A stretch of DNA of 23,131 bases from the NCBI GenBank assembly GCA_027483745.1, contig JAIXTZ010000002.1:1-23131 (forward strand), written 5' to 3'. Positions 7,410-14,467 of this stretch are shown piece after piece; position 1 is the first letter of the stretch; the number at the start of each line of letters is the position of its first letter. A program made the position numbers and the translations under genes. Origin of the DNA: Lysobacteraceae bacterium (lineage in GTDB: Bacteria; Pseudomonadota; Gammaproteobacteria; Xanthomonadales; Xanthomonadaceae). The notes beneath the pieces are model-generated. The model searched no databases and had not been told where the DNA came from. It saw nothing but the letters and a program-made list of their open reading frames with translations.

Positions 7410-8038
7410 CCCACCGAGACGACGTGATCCGCGTGGTGGCCGTCGATGACCATCCCCTGGTTCGCGAGGGCATCGGTGCCATCCTCGCTGCCGATCCGGG
7501 CATGCAGCTGCTCGCCACCGTGGACAGCGGCGCATCGGCGATCGAGGCCTTCCGTCGGCTTCGGCCCGACGTGACGTTGATGGCCCTGCAGATGCCGGGG
7601 ATCGATGGCGTCGAAGCCATCGAAGCGATCCGCGCCGAGTTCCCGATGGCCCGCATCCTCGTGCTGACGACCTACCGGCTGGATGCGCGCGCGTCCGCCG
7701 CGCTGCGTGCCGGGGCTTCGGGCGTCCTGCTCAAGAGCGCGCTTCGCAGGGAGTTGCTCGACACTCTGCGGGCGATCCATGCCGGCCGGAAGTTCGTCCA
7801 AGCCGAAGTGGCCCGCGAGATCGCCGAACACGCGATGGACGGCGGACTCACGGCGCGGGAAATCGACGTGCTCCGGCTGGTGGCCGATGGTCGCTCCAAC
7901 AAGGTCGTGGGCACGACGCTCGGCATCTCCGAAGACACGGTGAAGGCACACATGAAGAACATCCTCTCCAAGCTGGACGCCCGCGACCGCACGCATGCCG
8001 TCGCGATCTGCCTGCGCCGGGGCATCCTCGGCACGTGA
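7406..8038 (+). CDS. NarL/FixJ-family response regulator with Ala in place of the phosphoacceptor Asp
   Basis: A 210-residue DNA-binding regulator. The receiver domain (about 8-125) keeps the acidic pair Asp14-Asp15 (VDDHP), Thr88 and Lys110. At the phosphorylation site it reads LMALQMPGIDG, where the family has LMDLxMPGxDG, so residue 60 is Ala (GCC, 7583-7585). A LuxR-type helix-turn-helix follows at 148-190 (LTAREIDVLRLVADG...SEDTVKAHMKNI). GGGAGG at 7391-7396 precedes the ATG, which overlaps the kinase stop by 4 bp. As written, it cannot be phosphorylated at the canonical site. It may be an always-on or phosphate-independent regulator, be controlled by a secondary site, or reflect a mutation or base error of GAC to GCC. 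The genes just downstream are the natural targets, by inference from position. Confidence 0.93.
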   Translation: MTHRDDVIRVVAVDDHPLVREGIGAILAADPGMQLLATVDSGASAIEAFRRLRPDVTLMALQMPGIDGVEAIEAIRAEFPMARILVLTTYRLDARASAALRAGASGVLLKSALRRELLDTLRAIHAGRKFVQAEVAREIAEHAMDGGLTAREIDVLRLVADGRSNKVVGTTLGISEDTVKAHMKNILSKLDARDRTHAVAICLRRGILGT

Positions 8039-8131
8039 GGCGGCGGGCGCGGCATCGCTCGATCGGGTAACTCGCGACGTGCACGACGGGGCGTTTCCGA
8101 CCGCGTGCCCGGCGTCGAGGATGGGCTGCAC

Positions 8132-8150
8132 GCGGGGAGCGTTTCCCCGC
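8132..8150. promoter_or_regulatory. Hairpin and repeated GCGTTTCC before the hydrolase gene
   Basis: A 7-bp perfect stem (8132-8138 with 8144-8150) encloses GCGTT. Its 3' arm overlaps an 8-mer GCGTTTCC (8139-8146) that also occurs at 8091-8098, 48 bp upstream. Both lie in the 131-bp gap between the response regulator and the first enzyme gene. They are candidates for regulator binding or an attenuating hairpin; function is unproven. Confidence 0.3.
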
Positions 8151-8169
8151 CCCATCCCGGAGACCCGCC

Positions 8170-9147
8170 ATGCATCCCCCCATCGAGGACCGCTCCAACG
8201 TCAAGCGCCGCGACCTGCTCATCGGCGGCGCCGCCGCCACCGTGGCCGCCGTCGCCAGCGCCCATGCGGCCGCCACCGCCGCCCAACCGTCGGCGCCGAC
8301 GCCGGGCGCGGCCCGCCGTGCGGATGGATTCATCACCGTCCGCGACGGCACGCGGCTCTACTACAAGGATTGGGGGACGGGCCCCGCCGTCGTGTTCAGC
8401 CACGGATGGCCGCTCAATGCCGACAGCTGGGAGTCGCAGATGCTGCACCTGGCGAGCCACGGTTATCGCTGCATCGCCCACGACCGGCGCGGCCATGGAC
8501 GCTCGAGCCAGCCGTGGGACGGCAACCACATGGACCAGTACGCCGATGACCTCGCCGAGCTGCTCGAAGCGCTCGACATCCGTGCGGCGACACTCGTCGG
8601 CTTCTCCACCGGCGGCGGCGAAGTGGCCCGCTACATCGGGCGGCATGGCGAGGGCAGGGTGGCGAAGGCGGCCCTGATCGCGGCGGTCCCGCCGCTGATG
8701 CTCAAGACGGCCGACAACCCGGGCGGCCTGGACATCAGCGTGTTCGACGGGATCCGCAAAGCGTCCATCGACAACCGCGCCCAGCTCTACAAGGACATCG
8801 CCTCGGGGCCGTTCTTCGGCTTCAACCGGCCGGGCAGCACGCCTTCCGCGGGCCTTGTGGACTGGTTCTGGATGCAGGGCATGCTCGCCGGCCACAAGAA
8901 CACCTACGACTGCATCGAGGCGTTCTCGGCGACCGACTTCAGCGGCGACCTTCGCAAGATCTCCGTCCCCACGCTCGTCGTCCACGGGGATGCCGACCAG
9001 ATCGTGCCCATCGACGCGTCCGCGCGGGCGGCCGCGGCGATCCTGGCCAACGCCACCCTGATCGTCTACGAGGGCGCACCGCACGGCCTGACCGATACGC
9101 ACAAGCAGCGCCTCAACGCGGACTTGCTCGCCTTCCTCCGTGGCTGA
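8170..9147 (+). CDS. Tat-exported alpha/beta hydrolase, cofactor-free chloroperoxidase-like
   Basis: A 325-residue alpha/beta hydrolase of the non-heme chloroperoxidase/arylesterase group. The N-terminus carries a twin-arginine signal (KRRDLLIGG at 12-20, then an Ala-rich stretch), so it is probably exported folded. Catalytic residues are Ser146 in GFSTGGGEV, Asp276 in HGDADQIVP and His305 in [17 protein letters not shown] (77-88) and [13 protein letters not shown] (104-116) are typical of this group. Members hydrolyse esters or lactones and can form peracids with peroxide; the real substrate here is not predictable. CGGAGA upstream of ATG 8170 supports the start. It is the first gene of the run to 14310 and follows the two-component pair by 131 bp. 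Confidence 0.9.
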   Translation: MHPPIEDRSNVKRRDLLIGGAAATVAAVASAHAAATAAQPSAPTPGAARRADGFITVRDGTRLYYKDWGTGPAVVFSHGWPLNADSWESQMLHLASHGYRCIAHDRRGHGRSSQPWDGNHMDQYADDLAELLEALDIRAATLVGFSTGGGEVARYIGRHGEGRVAKAALIAAVPPLMLKTADNPGGLDISVFDGIRKASIDNRAQLYKDIASGPFFGFNRPGSTPSAGLVDWFWMQGMLAGHKNTYDCIEAFSATDFSGDLRKISVPTLVVHGDADQIVPIDASARAAAAILANATLIVYEGAPHGLTDTHKQRLNADLLAFLRG

Positions 9148-9178
9148 GCCACGTCATCCGGCCCTTGGAGAATCCGCC

Positions 9179-9832
9179 ATGCCCATCGCCCAGCCCGCAC
9201 CCGGAAAGACCCTCCTGGACCCGGGAAACCACACGCTGATCCTGATCGACCACCAGTCGCAGATGGCCTTCGCCACGAAGTCGATCGATCCGGTGCAGCT
9301 CCGCAACAACGCCGCGCTCGTGGCCAAGGCTGCCGCCGGTTTCCGCGTCCCGACGATTCTGACGACGGTGGCCGAGAAGAGCTTCTCGGGGCCGATCTTC
9401 AGCGAGATCGCCGAGGCGTTCCCGAAAGCCGAAGTCGTCGACCGCACGACGATGAACACGTGGGAAGACGCGCGCATCACCGACCGCGTCAACGCCATCG
9501 GCAAGCCCAGGATCGTCCTCGGGGGGCTGTGGACCTCGGTGTGCATCGTCGGCCCGGCGCTGTCCGCGCTCGACCAGGGGTTCGATGTCCACGTGATCGC
9601 GGATGCCTGCGGCGACGTCAGCGACGAGGCCCATGAGCGCGCGATGCAGCGCATGATCCAGGCCGGCGCTCGTCCGATGACGAGCCTGCAGTACCTGCTC
9701 GAACTGCAGCGCGACTGGGCCCGCGGCGACACCTACGAGCTGACCACCGGCATCGCGAAGGTCAATGGCGGGGGCTACGGCCTCGGCATCATCTACGCCA
9801 AGACGATGTTCGGCGCATCCGAAGGGCATTGA
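9179..9832 (+). CDS. Isochorismatase-family cysteine hydrolase (YcaC-like)
   Basis: A 217-residue cysteine hydrolase. The triad of the family is visible: Asp24 in LILIDHQSQ, Lys67 in VAEKSF and Cys122 in GLWTSVCIVGPAL. YcaC-like members act on small amides or related compounds, but their natural substrates are mostly unknown. No signal peptide is seen, so it is cytoplasmic, unlike the preceding Tat-exported hydrolase. ATG 9179 has GGAG 8 bases upstream; an in-frame start at 9140 overlaps the previous gene and is less likely. It begins 31 bp after the previous stop and ends 5 bp before the DoxX start, consistent with an operon. Confidence 0.92.
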   Translation: MPIAQPAPGKTLLDPGNHTLILIDHQSQMAFATKSIDPVQLRNNAALVAKAAAGFRVPTILTTVAEKSFSGPIFSEIAEAFPKAEVVDRTTMNTWEDARITDRVNAIGKPRIVLGGLWTSVCIVGPALSALDQGFDVHVIADACGDVSDEAHERAMQRMIQAGARPMTSLQYLLELQRDWARGDTYELTTGIAKVNGGGYGLGIIYAKTMFGASEGH

Positions 9833-9837
9833 GGCGA

Positions 9838-10281
9838 ATGTCGCTGGGTCGCCAGGACGGCGCGATCCTGCTGCTTCGCGCGGCCGTTGGCGGCCTGCTT
9901 TTGCCCCATGGCCTGGCCAAGCTGCTGGGATGGTGGGGTGGCCCGGGACTCGATGGATTCCAAGGCGAGCTGGCCGACTTCGGCCTGCCCTCGGACCTGC
10001 TGGTGGCCTTCCTGCTGGCGCTGGTGCAGACGCTGTCGGGCGTGCTTCTGATCGTCGGGCTGTGCACCCGCACTGCGGCGATGGCCGCCGCGAGTTTTCT
10101 CGCGGCCACCATCGCGCTCAATGCGGAGAACGGCTGGTTCTGGATGGAGGGCGGCGTCGAGTATCCCGTGCTGTGGACGTCGACCGCCCTCGCGATCGCG
10201 TGGGCGGGTCCCGGTCGCTGGTCCCTGGATCGGATGCGCTTGTCCCTCCGCTGGAACACGGGTGGACACCGCGCGCCCTGA
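9838..10281 (+). CDS. DoxX family membrane protein
   Basis: A 147-residue protein with about four membrane helices. It shows the DoxX features: an N-terminal LLLRAAVGGLLLPHGLAKLLGW, a central LLALVQTLSGVLLIVGLCTR, and a C-terminal WAGPGRWSLDRM. It starts 5 bp after the YcaC-like stop with GAGG just before the ATG, so translation is probably coupled. The function of DoxX proteins is unsettled; several are tied to redox stress or thiosulfate oxidation. It is distantly similar in pattern to the minus-strand protein at 3838-4218. Confidence 0.9.
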   Translation: MSLGRQDGAILLLRAAVGGLLLPHGLAKLLGWWGGPGLDGFQGELADFGLPSDLLVAFLLALVQTLSGVLLIVGLCTRTAAMAAASFLAATIALNAENGWFWMEGGVEYPVLWTSTALAIAWAGPGRWSLDRMRLSLRWNTGGHRAP

Positions 10282-10311
10282 ATCCGTCCCCTTCTACAGG
10301 AGAACGACGTT

Positions 10312-12204
10312 ATGGCGTATCCCCCCGATCTGGTCGTGATGAACGCCCGCATCACCACGCTGGACCCCCTGCGTCCCGAAGCCGAGGCGCTCGCCGTGCG
10401 CGACGGTCTCCTCCTTGCCGTGGGCGACGCACACGAGGTCATGGCCCACGCCGGGCCCGACACCCGCGTCATCGATGCGCAAGGCCGGCGCGTGGTGCCC
10501 GGACTGCATGACAGCCACACGCACCTGATCCGCGGTGGCCTGAACTACAACATGGAGCTGCGCTGGGACGGCGTGCGCTCGCTGGCCGATGCGATGGCGA
10601 TGCTGCGCGCGCAGGTCGCCCGCACGCCGGCGCCGCAGTGGGTGCGCGTGGTGGGCGGCTTCACCGAGCACCAGTTCGTCGAGAAGCGCCTGCCGACGCT
10701 GGCCGAGCTCAACGAGGCCGCGCCGGACACGCCGGTGTTCATCCTGCACCTCTACGACCGTGCGCTGTTGAACCGCGCGGCGTTGCGCGCGGTCGGCTAC
10801 GGCAAGGACACGCCCAACCCGCCCGGCGGCGAGATCCAGCGCGACGCGAACGGCGAACCGACCGGCCTGCTGCTGGCCAAGCCGAACGCGCTGATCCTCT
10901 ACGCGACCCTGGCTGCGGGCCCGAAGCTGCCCTACGAGTACCAGATCAATTCCTCGCGCCACTTCATGCGCGAGCTGAACCGCCTCGGCGTCACCTCGGT
11001 GATCGACGCCGGCGGCGGCTTTCAGAACTACCCGGACGACTACCGCATCATCGAGGAGCTCGCCGCGCAGAAGCAGCTCACCGTGCGCATCGCCTACAAC
11101 CTGTTCACCCAGAGCAAGGGCGGCGAACTCGCCGACTTCCAGCGCTGGACCGGCATCGTGACGCCGGGGCAGGGCGATGCGATGTTCAAGCACAACGGCG
11201 CCGGCGAGATGCTGGTGTTCGCCGCGGCCGATTTCGAGGACTTCCGCGAGCCGCGCCCCGAGCTTCCCGCGCACCTCGAAGGCGACCTCAAGGCCGTGGT
11301 GCGCCATCTCGCCGAGGCCCGCTGGCCGTTCCGCATCCACGCCACCTACGACCAGAGCATCGGCCGCATCCTCGACGTGTACGAGCAGGTCGACCGCGAA
11401 CTGCCGTTCGCCGGGCTGCCGTGGTTCATCGATCACGCCGAGACCATCTCCGAACGGAACATCGAGCGCATCAAGGCGCTCGGCGGCGGCATCGCCATCC
11501 AGCACCGCATGGCCTATCAGGGCGAATACTTCGTCGAGCGCTACGGCGCGGAGGCCGCGAAGCGCACGCCGCCGGTCAAGCGCATGGTCGAGATGGGCGT
11601 GCCGGTCGGTGCCGGCACCGACGCCACCCGCGTGGCCAGCTACAACCCCTGGGTCGCGCTCTCGTGGCTGACCACGGGCCGGACCGTCGGCGGCCTCGCG
11701 CTGTACGGCGACGACAACCTGCTGACGCGCGAGCAGGCGCTGCGACTGTGGACCGAGGGCAGCGCCTGGTTCTCCAGCGACGTGGGCAAGAAGGGCCGTC
11801 TTGCGGTGGGCCAATACGCCGACTTCGCCGTGCTCTCGGCCGACTACATGACCGTGGACGACGATCGCATCGCCGACATCGAGAGCGTGCTGACGGTCGT
11901 TGGCGGAAATGTCGTGCATGGCGGCGGATCGTTCACGGCGCTAGCGCCGACGCTGCCACCGCCGATGCCCGACTGGTCGCCGGTGGCGCACTACGGCGGC
12001 TACCAGGGCATCACCCTGCACCAGGCCGTGGGCGTGTTCGCCAAGGCGCACGGGCGCACCCACGCCGCGGGCGCCTGCGGCCCCGGCGAAGGCGCCGCCT
12101 GCAGCGTGCACGGCCACCAACACGCGGCGCTTCGCGCACCGTTGCCCGTGGACGACGAACGCAGTTTCTTCGGCGTCCTCGGCTGCAGCTGCTTTGCGTT
12201 CTGA
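10312..12204 (+). CDS. YtcJ-like metal-dependent amidohydrolase
   Basis: A 630-residue amidohydrolase of the Amidohydro_3 type. The N-terminal composite domain leads into the metal site HDSHTH (His69 and His71). Further likely ligands or catalytic residues are His343 (FRIHATYDQ), His375 (FIDHAET) and Asp437 (GAGTDATRVASYNPW). The C-terminal part returns to the small sheet domain (GRLAVGQYADFAVLSADY). It has no signal peptide. AGGAGA at 10298-10303 precedes the ATG by 8-9 bases, the best ribosome site in the run. An unusual tail of about 50 residues is rich in His and Cys (GACGPGEGAACSVHGHQH and GCSCFAF). Its substrate is unknown; YtcJ-like enzymes hydrolyse C-N bonds in small molecules. Confidence 0.92.
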   Translation: MAYPPDLVVMNARITTLDPLRPEAEALAVRDGLLLAVGDAHEVMAHAGPDTRVIDAQGRRVVPGLHDSHTHLIRGGLNYNMELRWDGVRSLADAMAMLRAQVARTPAPQWVRVVGGFTEHQFVEKRLPTLAELNEAAPDTPVFILHLYDRALLNRAALRAVGYGKDTPNPPGGEIQRDANGEPTGLLLAKPNALILYATLAAGPKLPYEYQINSSRHFMRELNRLGVTSVIDAGGGFQNYPDDYRIIEELAAQKQLTVRIAYNLFTQSKGGELADFQRWTGIVTPGQGDAMFKHNGAGEMLVFAAADFEDFREPRPELPAHLEGDLKAVVRHLAEARWPFRIHATYDQSIGRILDVYEQVDRELPFAGLPWFIDHAETISERNIERIKALGGGIAIQHRMAYQGEYFVERYGAEAAKRTPPVKRMVEMGVPVGAGTDATRVASYNPWVALSWLTTGRTVGGLALYGDDNLLTREQALRLWTEGSAWFSSDVGKKGRLAVGQYADFAVLSADYMTVDDDRIADIESVLTVVGGNVVHGGGSFTALAPTLPPPMPDWSPVAHYGGYQGITLHQAVGVFAKAHGRTHAAGACGPGEGAACSVHGHQHAALRAPLPVDDERSFFGVLGCSCFAF

Positions 12205-12209
12205 CCGGC

Positions 12210-13856
12210 ATGGGCACGCCGGGCAGTACGCCGCCTTCCGCCGGGACGCCTGGCGCCTGGGCGCCGCTGCGCGAGCCGATGTTCCGCAGCCTGTGGCTGG
12301 CGGTCGTGGTGTCCAACGTCGGCATGTGGATCGAGAACGTCGCCACGGGTTGGCTGATCGCAGAGATGACCGGGTCGGCGATGATGCTGGGCCTCGTGCA
12401 GGCCGCGCAGACCCTGCCGGTGGTGGCGCTGGCCCTCCTGGCCGGCGCCCTCGCGGATGGCGTGGACCGCCGCATCTACCTGCTGGTGACCCAGCTCTGG
12501 CTCCTGACGATCGCGACCCTGCTCGCGCTGTTGGCCGGCACCGGCCTGCTGACCCCTTGGCTGCTGGTGGCGCTCACGTTCGCCGTGGGCATCGGCAACG
12601 CGATGGCCATGCCGGCGCAGAGCGCCACCACGCCGGAATTGGTGCCGAAGTCGATGCTGGGTTCCGCGGTGGCGCTGAATGCGATGGGGTTCAATGTGGC
12701 TCGGGCCCTCGGCCCGGCCTTGGGCGGCGTGGTCTTGGCGCAACTGGGCGCCGCCTGGGCGTTCGGGCTCAACGCGTTGTCGTACGTGCTCCTGATCGTG
12801 GTGCTGCTGCGCTGGAGGCGGCAGGCCCCGGCCAGCCTGTTGCCCCCCGAGCCGCTGGGCGGCGCCATTCTCGCGGGCCTGCGCTACGTGCGGCAGGCGA
12901 CCGTTTTCCGCGCCGTGCTCGCGCGCGCCAGCGCCTTCTTCGTGTTCGCGACCGCGCTCCCGGCCCTGCTGCCGCTGGTCGCCAAGCAGGAACTGGGCGG
13001 TGGACCGAACGCCTACGGCCTGCTGCTCGCCGCGATCGGTCTGGGGGCCATCGGCGGGGCGGTGCTCCTGCCGTCGATCAAGGCGCGCGTGGACCGCGAC
13101 CGCCTGGTGCTCGGCGCGACCGTCGTGTATGCAGTGACGATGGCGGCCGCCGCGCTGGTCGACCGACTCCCGATGCTGCTGCCGGTCGCCGTCGTCACCG
13201 GCATGGCGTGGATCGGCGTACTCGCATCCCTGCAGGTCGCGGCGCAGACCAGCGTTCCCGGCTGGGTCCGTGCGCGCGCGCTGTCGATGTACATCGTGGT
13301 CTTCTCGCTGGGCCAGGCCACAGGCAGCCTGGCGTGGGGCGGCTACGCGCAGTGGCGCTCGTTGGACGAGGCCCTGCTGCTGGCCGCGGCGCTCGCCGTG
13401 GTTGCGGGCATCGTTGCCCTGCGCTGGCGCATCGCCGGGGCCGAGTCGCTCGACCTGACGCCATCGACGCACTGGCCGCAGCCTGTGGTCGCGGAGGACC
13501 TCGATGGCGAACGTTCCCCGGCACTGGTCACCATCGAATACCGGGTCGCACCGGAGCGTCGAGCGGAGTTCCTCGAACGGATGGCGGCACTCGGCCGCGT
13601 GCGCCGCCGCGACGGCGCGCTCGACTGGCAGTGCGTCGAGGACGTCGCCGCACCGGGCGTCTACCTCGAGGTTTTCCGGGCCGGCAGCTGGCTGGAGCAC
13701 CTGCGCCAGCACCAGCGCGTGACGGCCGACGATCGCGCGCTTCAGGAACGTATCGCGGCCATGCACCGCGGGCCCGGCCCGCCGAACGTCCGTCACTTCG
13801 TCGGCGGCGAGCCGGGCGATCCGATCGCGCCGCACGGGCACGCGCCCGATGCCTGA
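12210..13856 (+). CDS. MFS exporter (MFS_3/EntS-like) with C-terminal ABM-like domain
   Basis: A 548-residue transporter. Residues about 15-420 form the many hydrophobic helices of an MFS_3 (EntS-like) permease, including SNVGMWIENVATGWLIAEMTGS in helix 1 and GALADGVDRR in the helix 2-3 loop. From about 439 to 535 a soluble domain reads LVTIEYRVAPERRAEFLERM...DWQCVED...YLEVFRAGSWLEHLRQHQRV. This matches the ferredoxin-like antibiotic-biosynthesis-monooxygenase (ABM) pattern. The ATG lies 5 bp after the amidohydrolase stop without an obvious ribosome site, suggesting coupling. An in-frame open stretch continues far upstream over the amidohydrolase gene, but the transporter family begins at this ATG. 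It probably exports a substrate or product of the neighbouring enzymes. Confidence 0.9.
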   Translation: MGTPGSTPPSAGTPGAWAPLREPMFRSLWLAVVVSNVGMWIENVATGWLIAEMTGSAMMLGLVQAAQTLPVVALALLAGALADGVDRRIYLLVTQLWLLTIATLLALLAGTGLLTPWLLVALTFAVGIGNAMAMPAQSATTPELVPKSMLGSAVALNAMGFNVARALGPALGGVVLAQLGAAWAFGLNALSYVLLIVVLLRWRRQAPASLLPPEPLGGAILAGLRYVRQATVFRAVLARASAFFVFATALPALLPLVAKQELGGGPNAYGLLLAAIGLGAIGGAVLLPSIKARVDRDRLVLGATVVYAVTMAAAALVDRLPMLLPVAVVTGMAWIGVLASLQVAAQTSVPGWVRARALSMYIVVFSLGQATGSLAWGGYAQWRSLDEALLLAAALAVVAGIVALRWRIAGAESLDLTPSTHWPQPVVAEDLDGERSPALVTIEYRVAPERRAEFLERMAALGRVRRRDGALDWQCVEDVAAPGVYLEVFRAGSWLEHLRQHQRVTADDRALQERIAAMHRGPGPPNVRHFVGGEPGDPIAPHGHAPDA

Positions 13857-13896
13857 GTCCCTTTCCTTGACGACGATCCACACCAGGGTGATGCGC

Positions 13897-14106
13897 ATGA
13901 ACTCGAGATTCCCCGCCGGCCTCACGCTCGGCTTCGCCATCGGTCTCGGTTGTGCCGCGCTTGGCATCCCGGCGCCCGCGCCGCCGGTGCTCGCCGGGGC
14001 CCTGTTGGTGGTCACGATGACGGCCGGTTGGCTGCTCGCCGACCGCTACCTCGCCCGGCGCGCCGCGACGCAGGCGGCCCACTGCGGCGGACCGCGAGGG
14101 CTCTGA
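13897..14106 (+). CDS. XapX-type small membrane protein 1
   Basis: A 69-residue protein with two hydrophobic segments around a proline turn (GFAIGLGCAALGIPAPAPP, then LAGALLVVTMTAGWLLADRYL). This is the layout of the XapX/DUF1427 domain, whose role is unknown. I chose ATG 13897 because AGGG lies 8 bases upstream and the mature family starts near here. An earlier ATG at 13849 overlaps the end of the transporter gene and would add 16 residues. A very similar small protein is encoded next at 14152. Confidence 0.75.
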   Translation: MNSRFPAGLTLGFAIGLGCAALGIPAPAPPVLAGALLVVTMTAGWLLADRYLARRAATQAAHCGGPRGL

Positions 14107-14151
14107 GGCCGTCGCGGGTGGCGACTTGTCCCCCATCGATCGGAGATACCG

Positions 14152-14310
14152 ATGTTGCTGCTCTTCGTGGGCTTTGCACTGGCGTTTGCCGTCGGCGTCG
14201 GCTGCCGATGCTTCGACCTTCCCCTGCCCGCGCCGCCGCGCCTTGAGGGAGCGTTGCTCGTGGTCGCCATGACGCTGGGTTTCCTGGCCGGACAGCGCTG
14301 GCTTTCCTGA
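14152..14310 (+). CDS. XapX-type small membrane protein 2
   Basis: A 52-residue protein easily missed because of its size. It begins MLLLFVGFALAFAVGVGC, turns at LPLPAPP, and continues GALLVVAMTLGFLAGQRWLS. It aligns with the preceding small protein over its whole length (both have x-P-x-P-A-P-P and GALLVV-MT), so the two are tandem paralogues. GGAGA at 14142-14146 lies 5 bases before the ATG. The start 45 bp after the first copy places it at the end of the same run of genes. Confidence 0.78.
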   Translation: MLLLFVGFALAFAVGVGCRCFDLPLPAPPRLEGALLVVAMTLGFLAGQRWLS

Positions 14311-14380
14311 GCGCGCGGTCGTCACGCGCGGGAGCGATGCACGCGCTCGTGGCGGCGCTCGAAGGGCGCCCGTTGCGGGA

Positions 14381-14394
14381 TGCATTCGAATGCA
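14381..14394. promoter_or_regulatory. Perfect 14-bp palindrome TGCATTCGAATGCA, candidate operator
   Basis: All 14 bases are self-complementary with a central CG, as in many LacI-family operators. It ends 73 bp before the amylase ATG. A LacI-type regulator gene is at 18615-19691. That the regulator binds here is inference; I found no second copy in the other intergenic regions I checked. Confidence 0.45.
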
Positions 14395-14467
14395 GCCGGA
14401 GCGTCGACGGCCCTGGGATCGCGTCTCGATACACTCGGGCGTCGCTCTGTCCCTCCCCGAGGCTTCG

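Noticed and set aside
5103..7535. An 810-codon open frame on the minus strand opposite the sensor kinase
   Set aside because: The plus-strand kinase shows propeller, HisKA_3 and ATPase motifs, whereas the antisense translation has Arg/His/Pro-rich composition and no motifs.
10638..12209. Long in-frame upstream extension of the MFS transporter gene
   Set aside because: It overlaps the well-supported amidohydrolase in another frame and is low-complexity Arg/Ala sequence; the transporter begins at 12210.
12000..14015. A 671-codon minus-strand open frame opposite the transporter
   Set aside because: Its translation is rich in Gln, Arg, His and Gly without motifs, and the plus strand encodes a clear membrane transporter.
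14311..14340. GC-rich CGCGCG inverted repeat after the second XapX gene as a terminator
   Set aside because: The arms are simple CG alternation and no T-run follows, so it cannot be separated from background.
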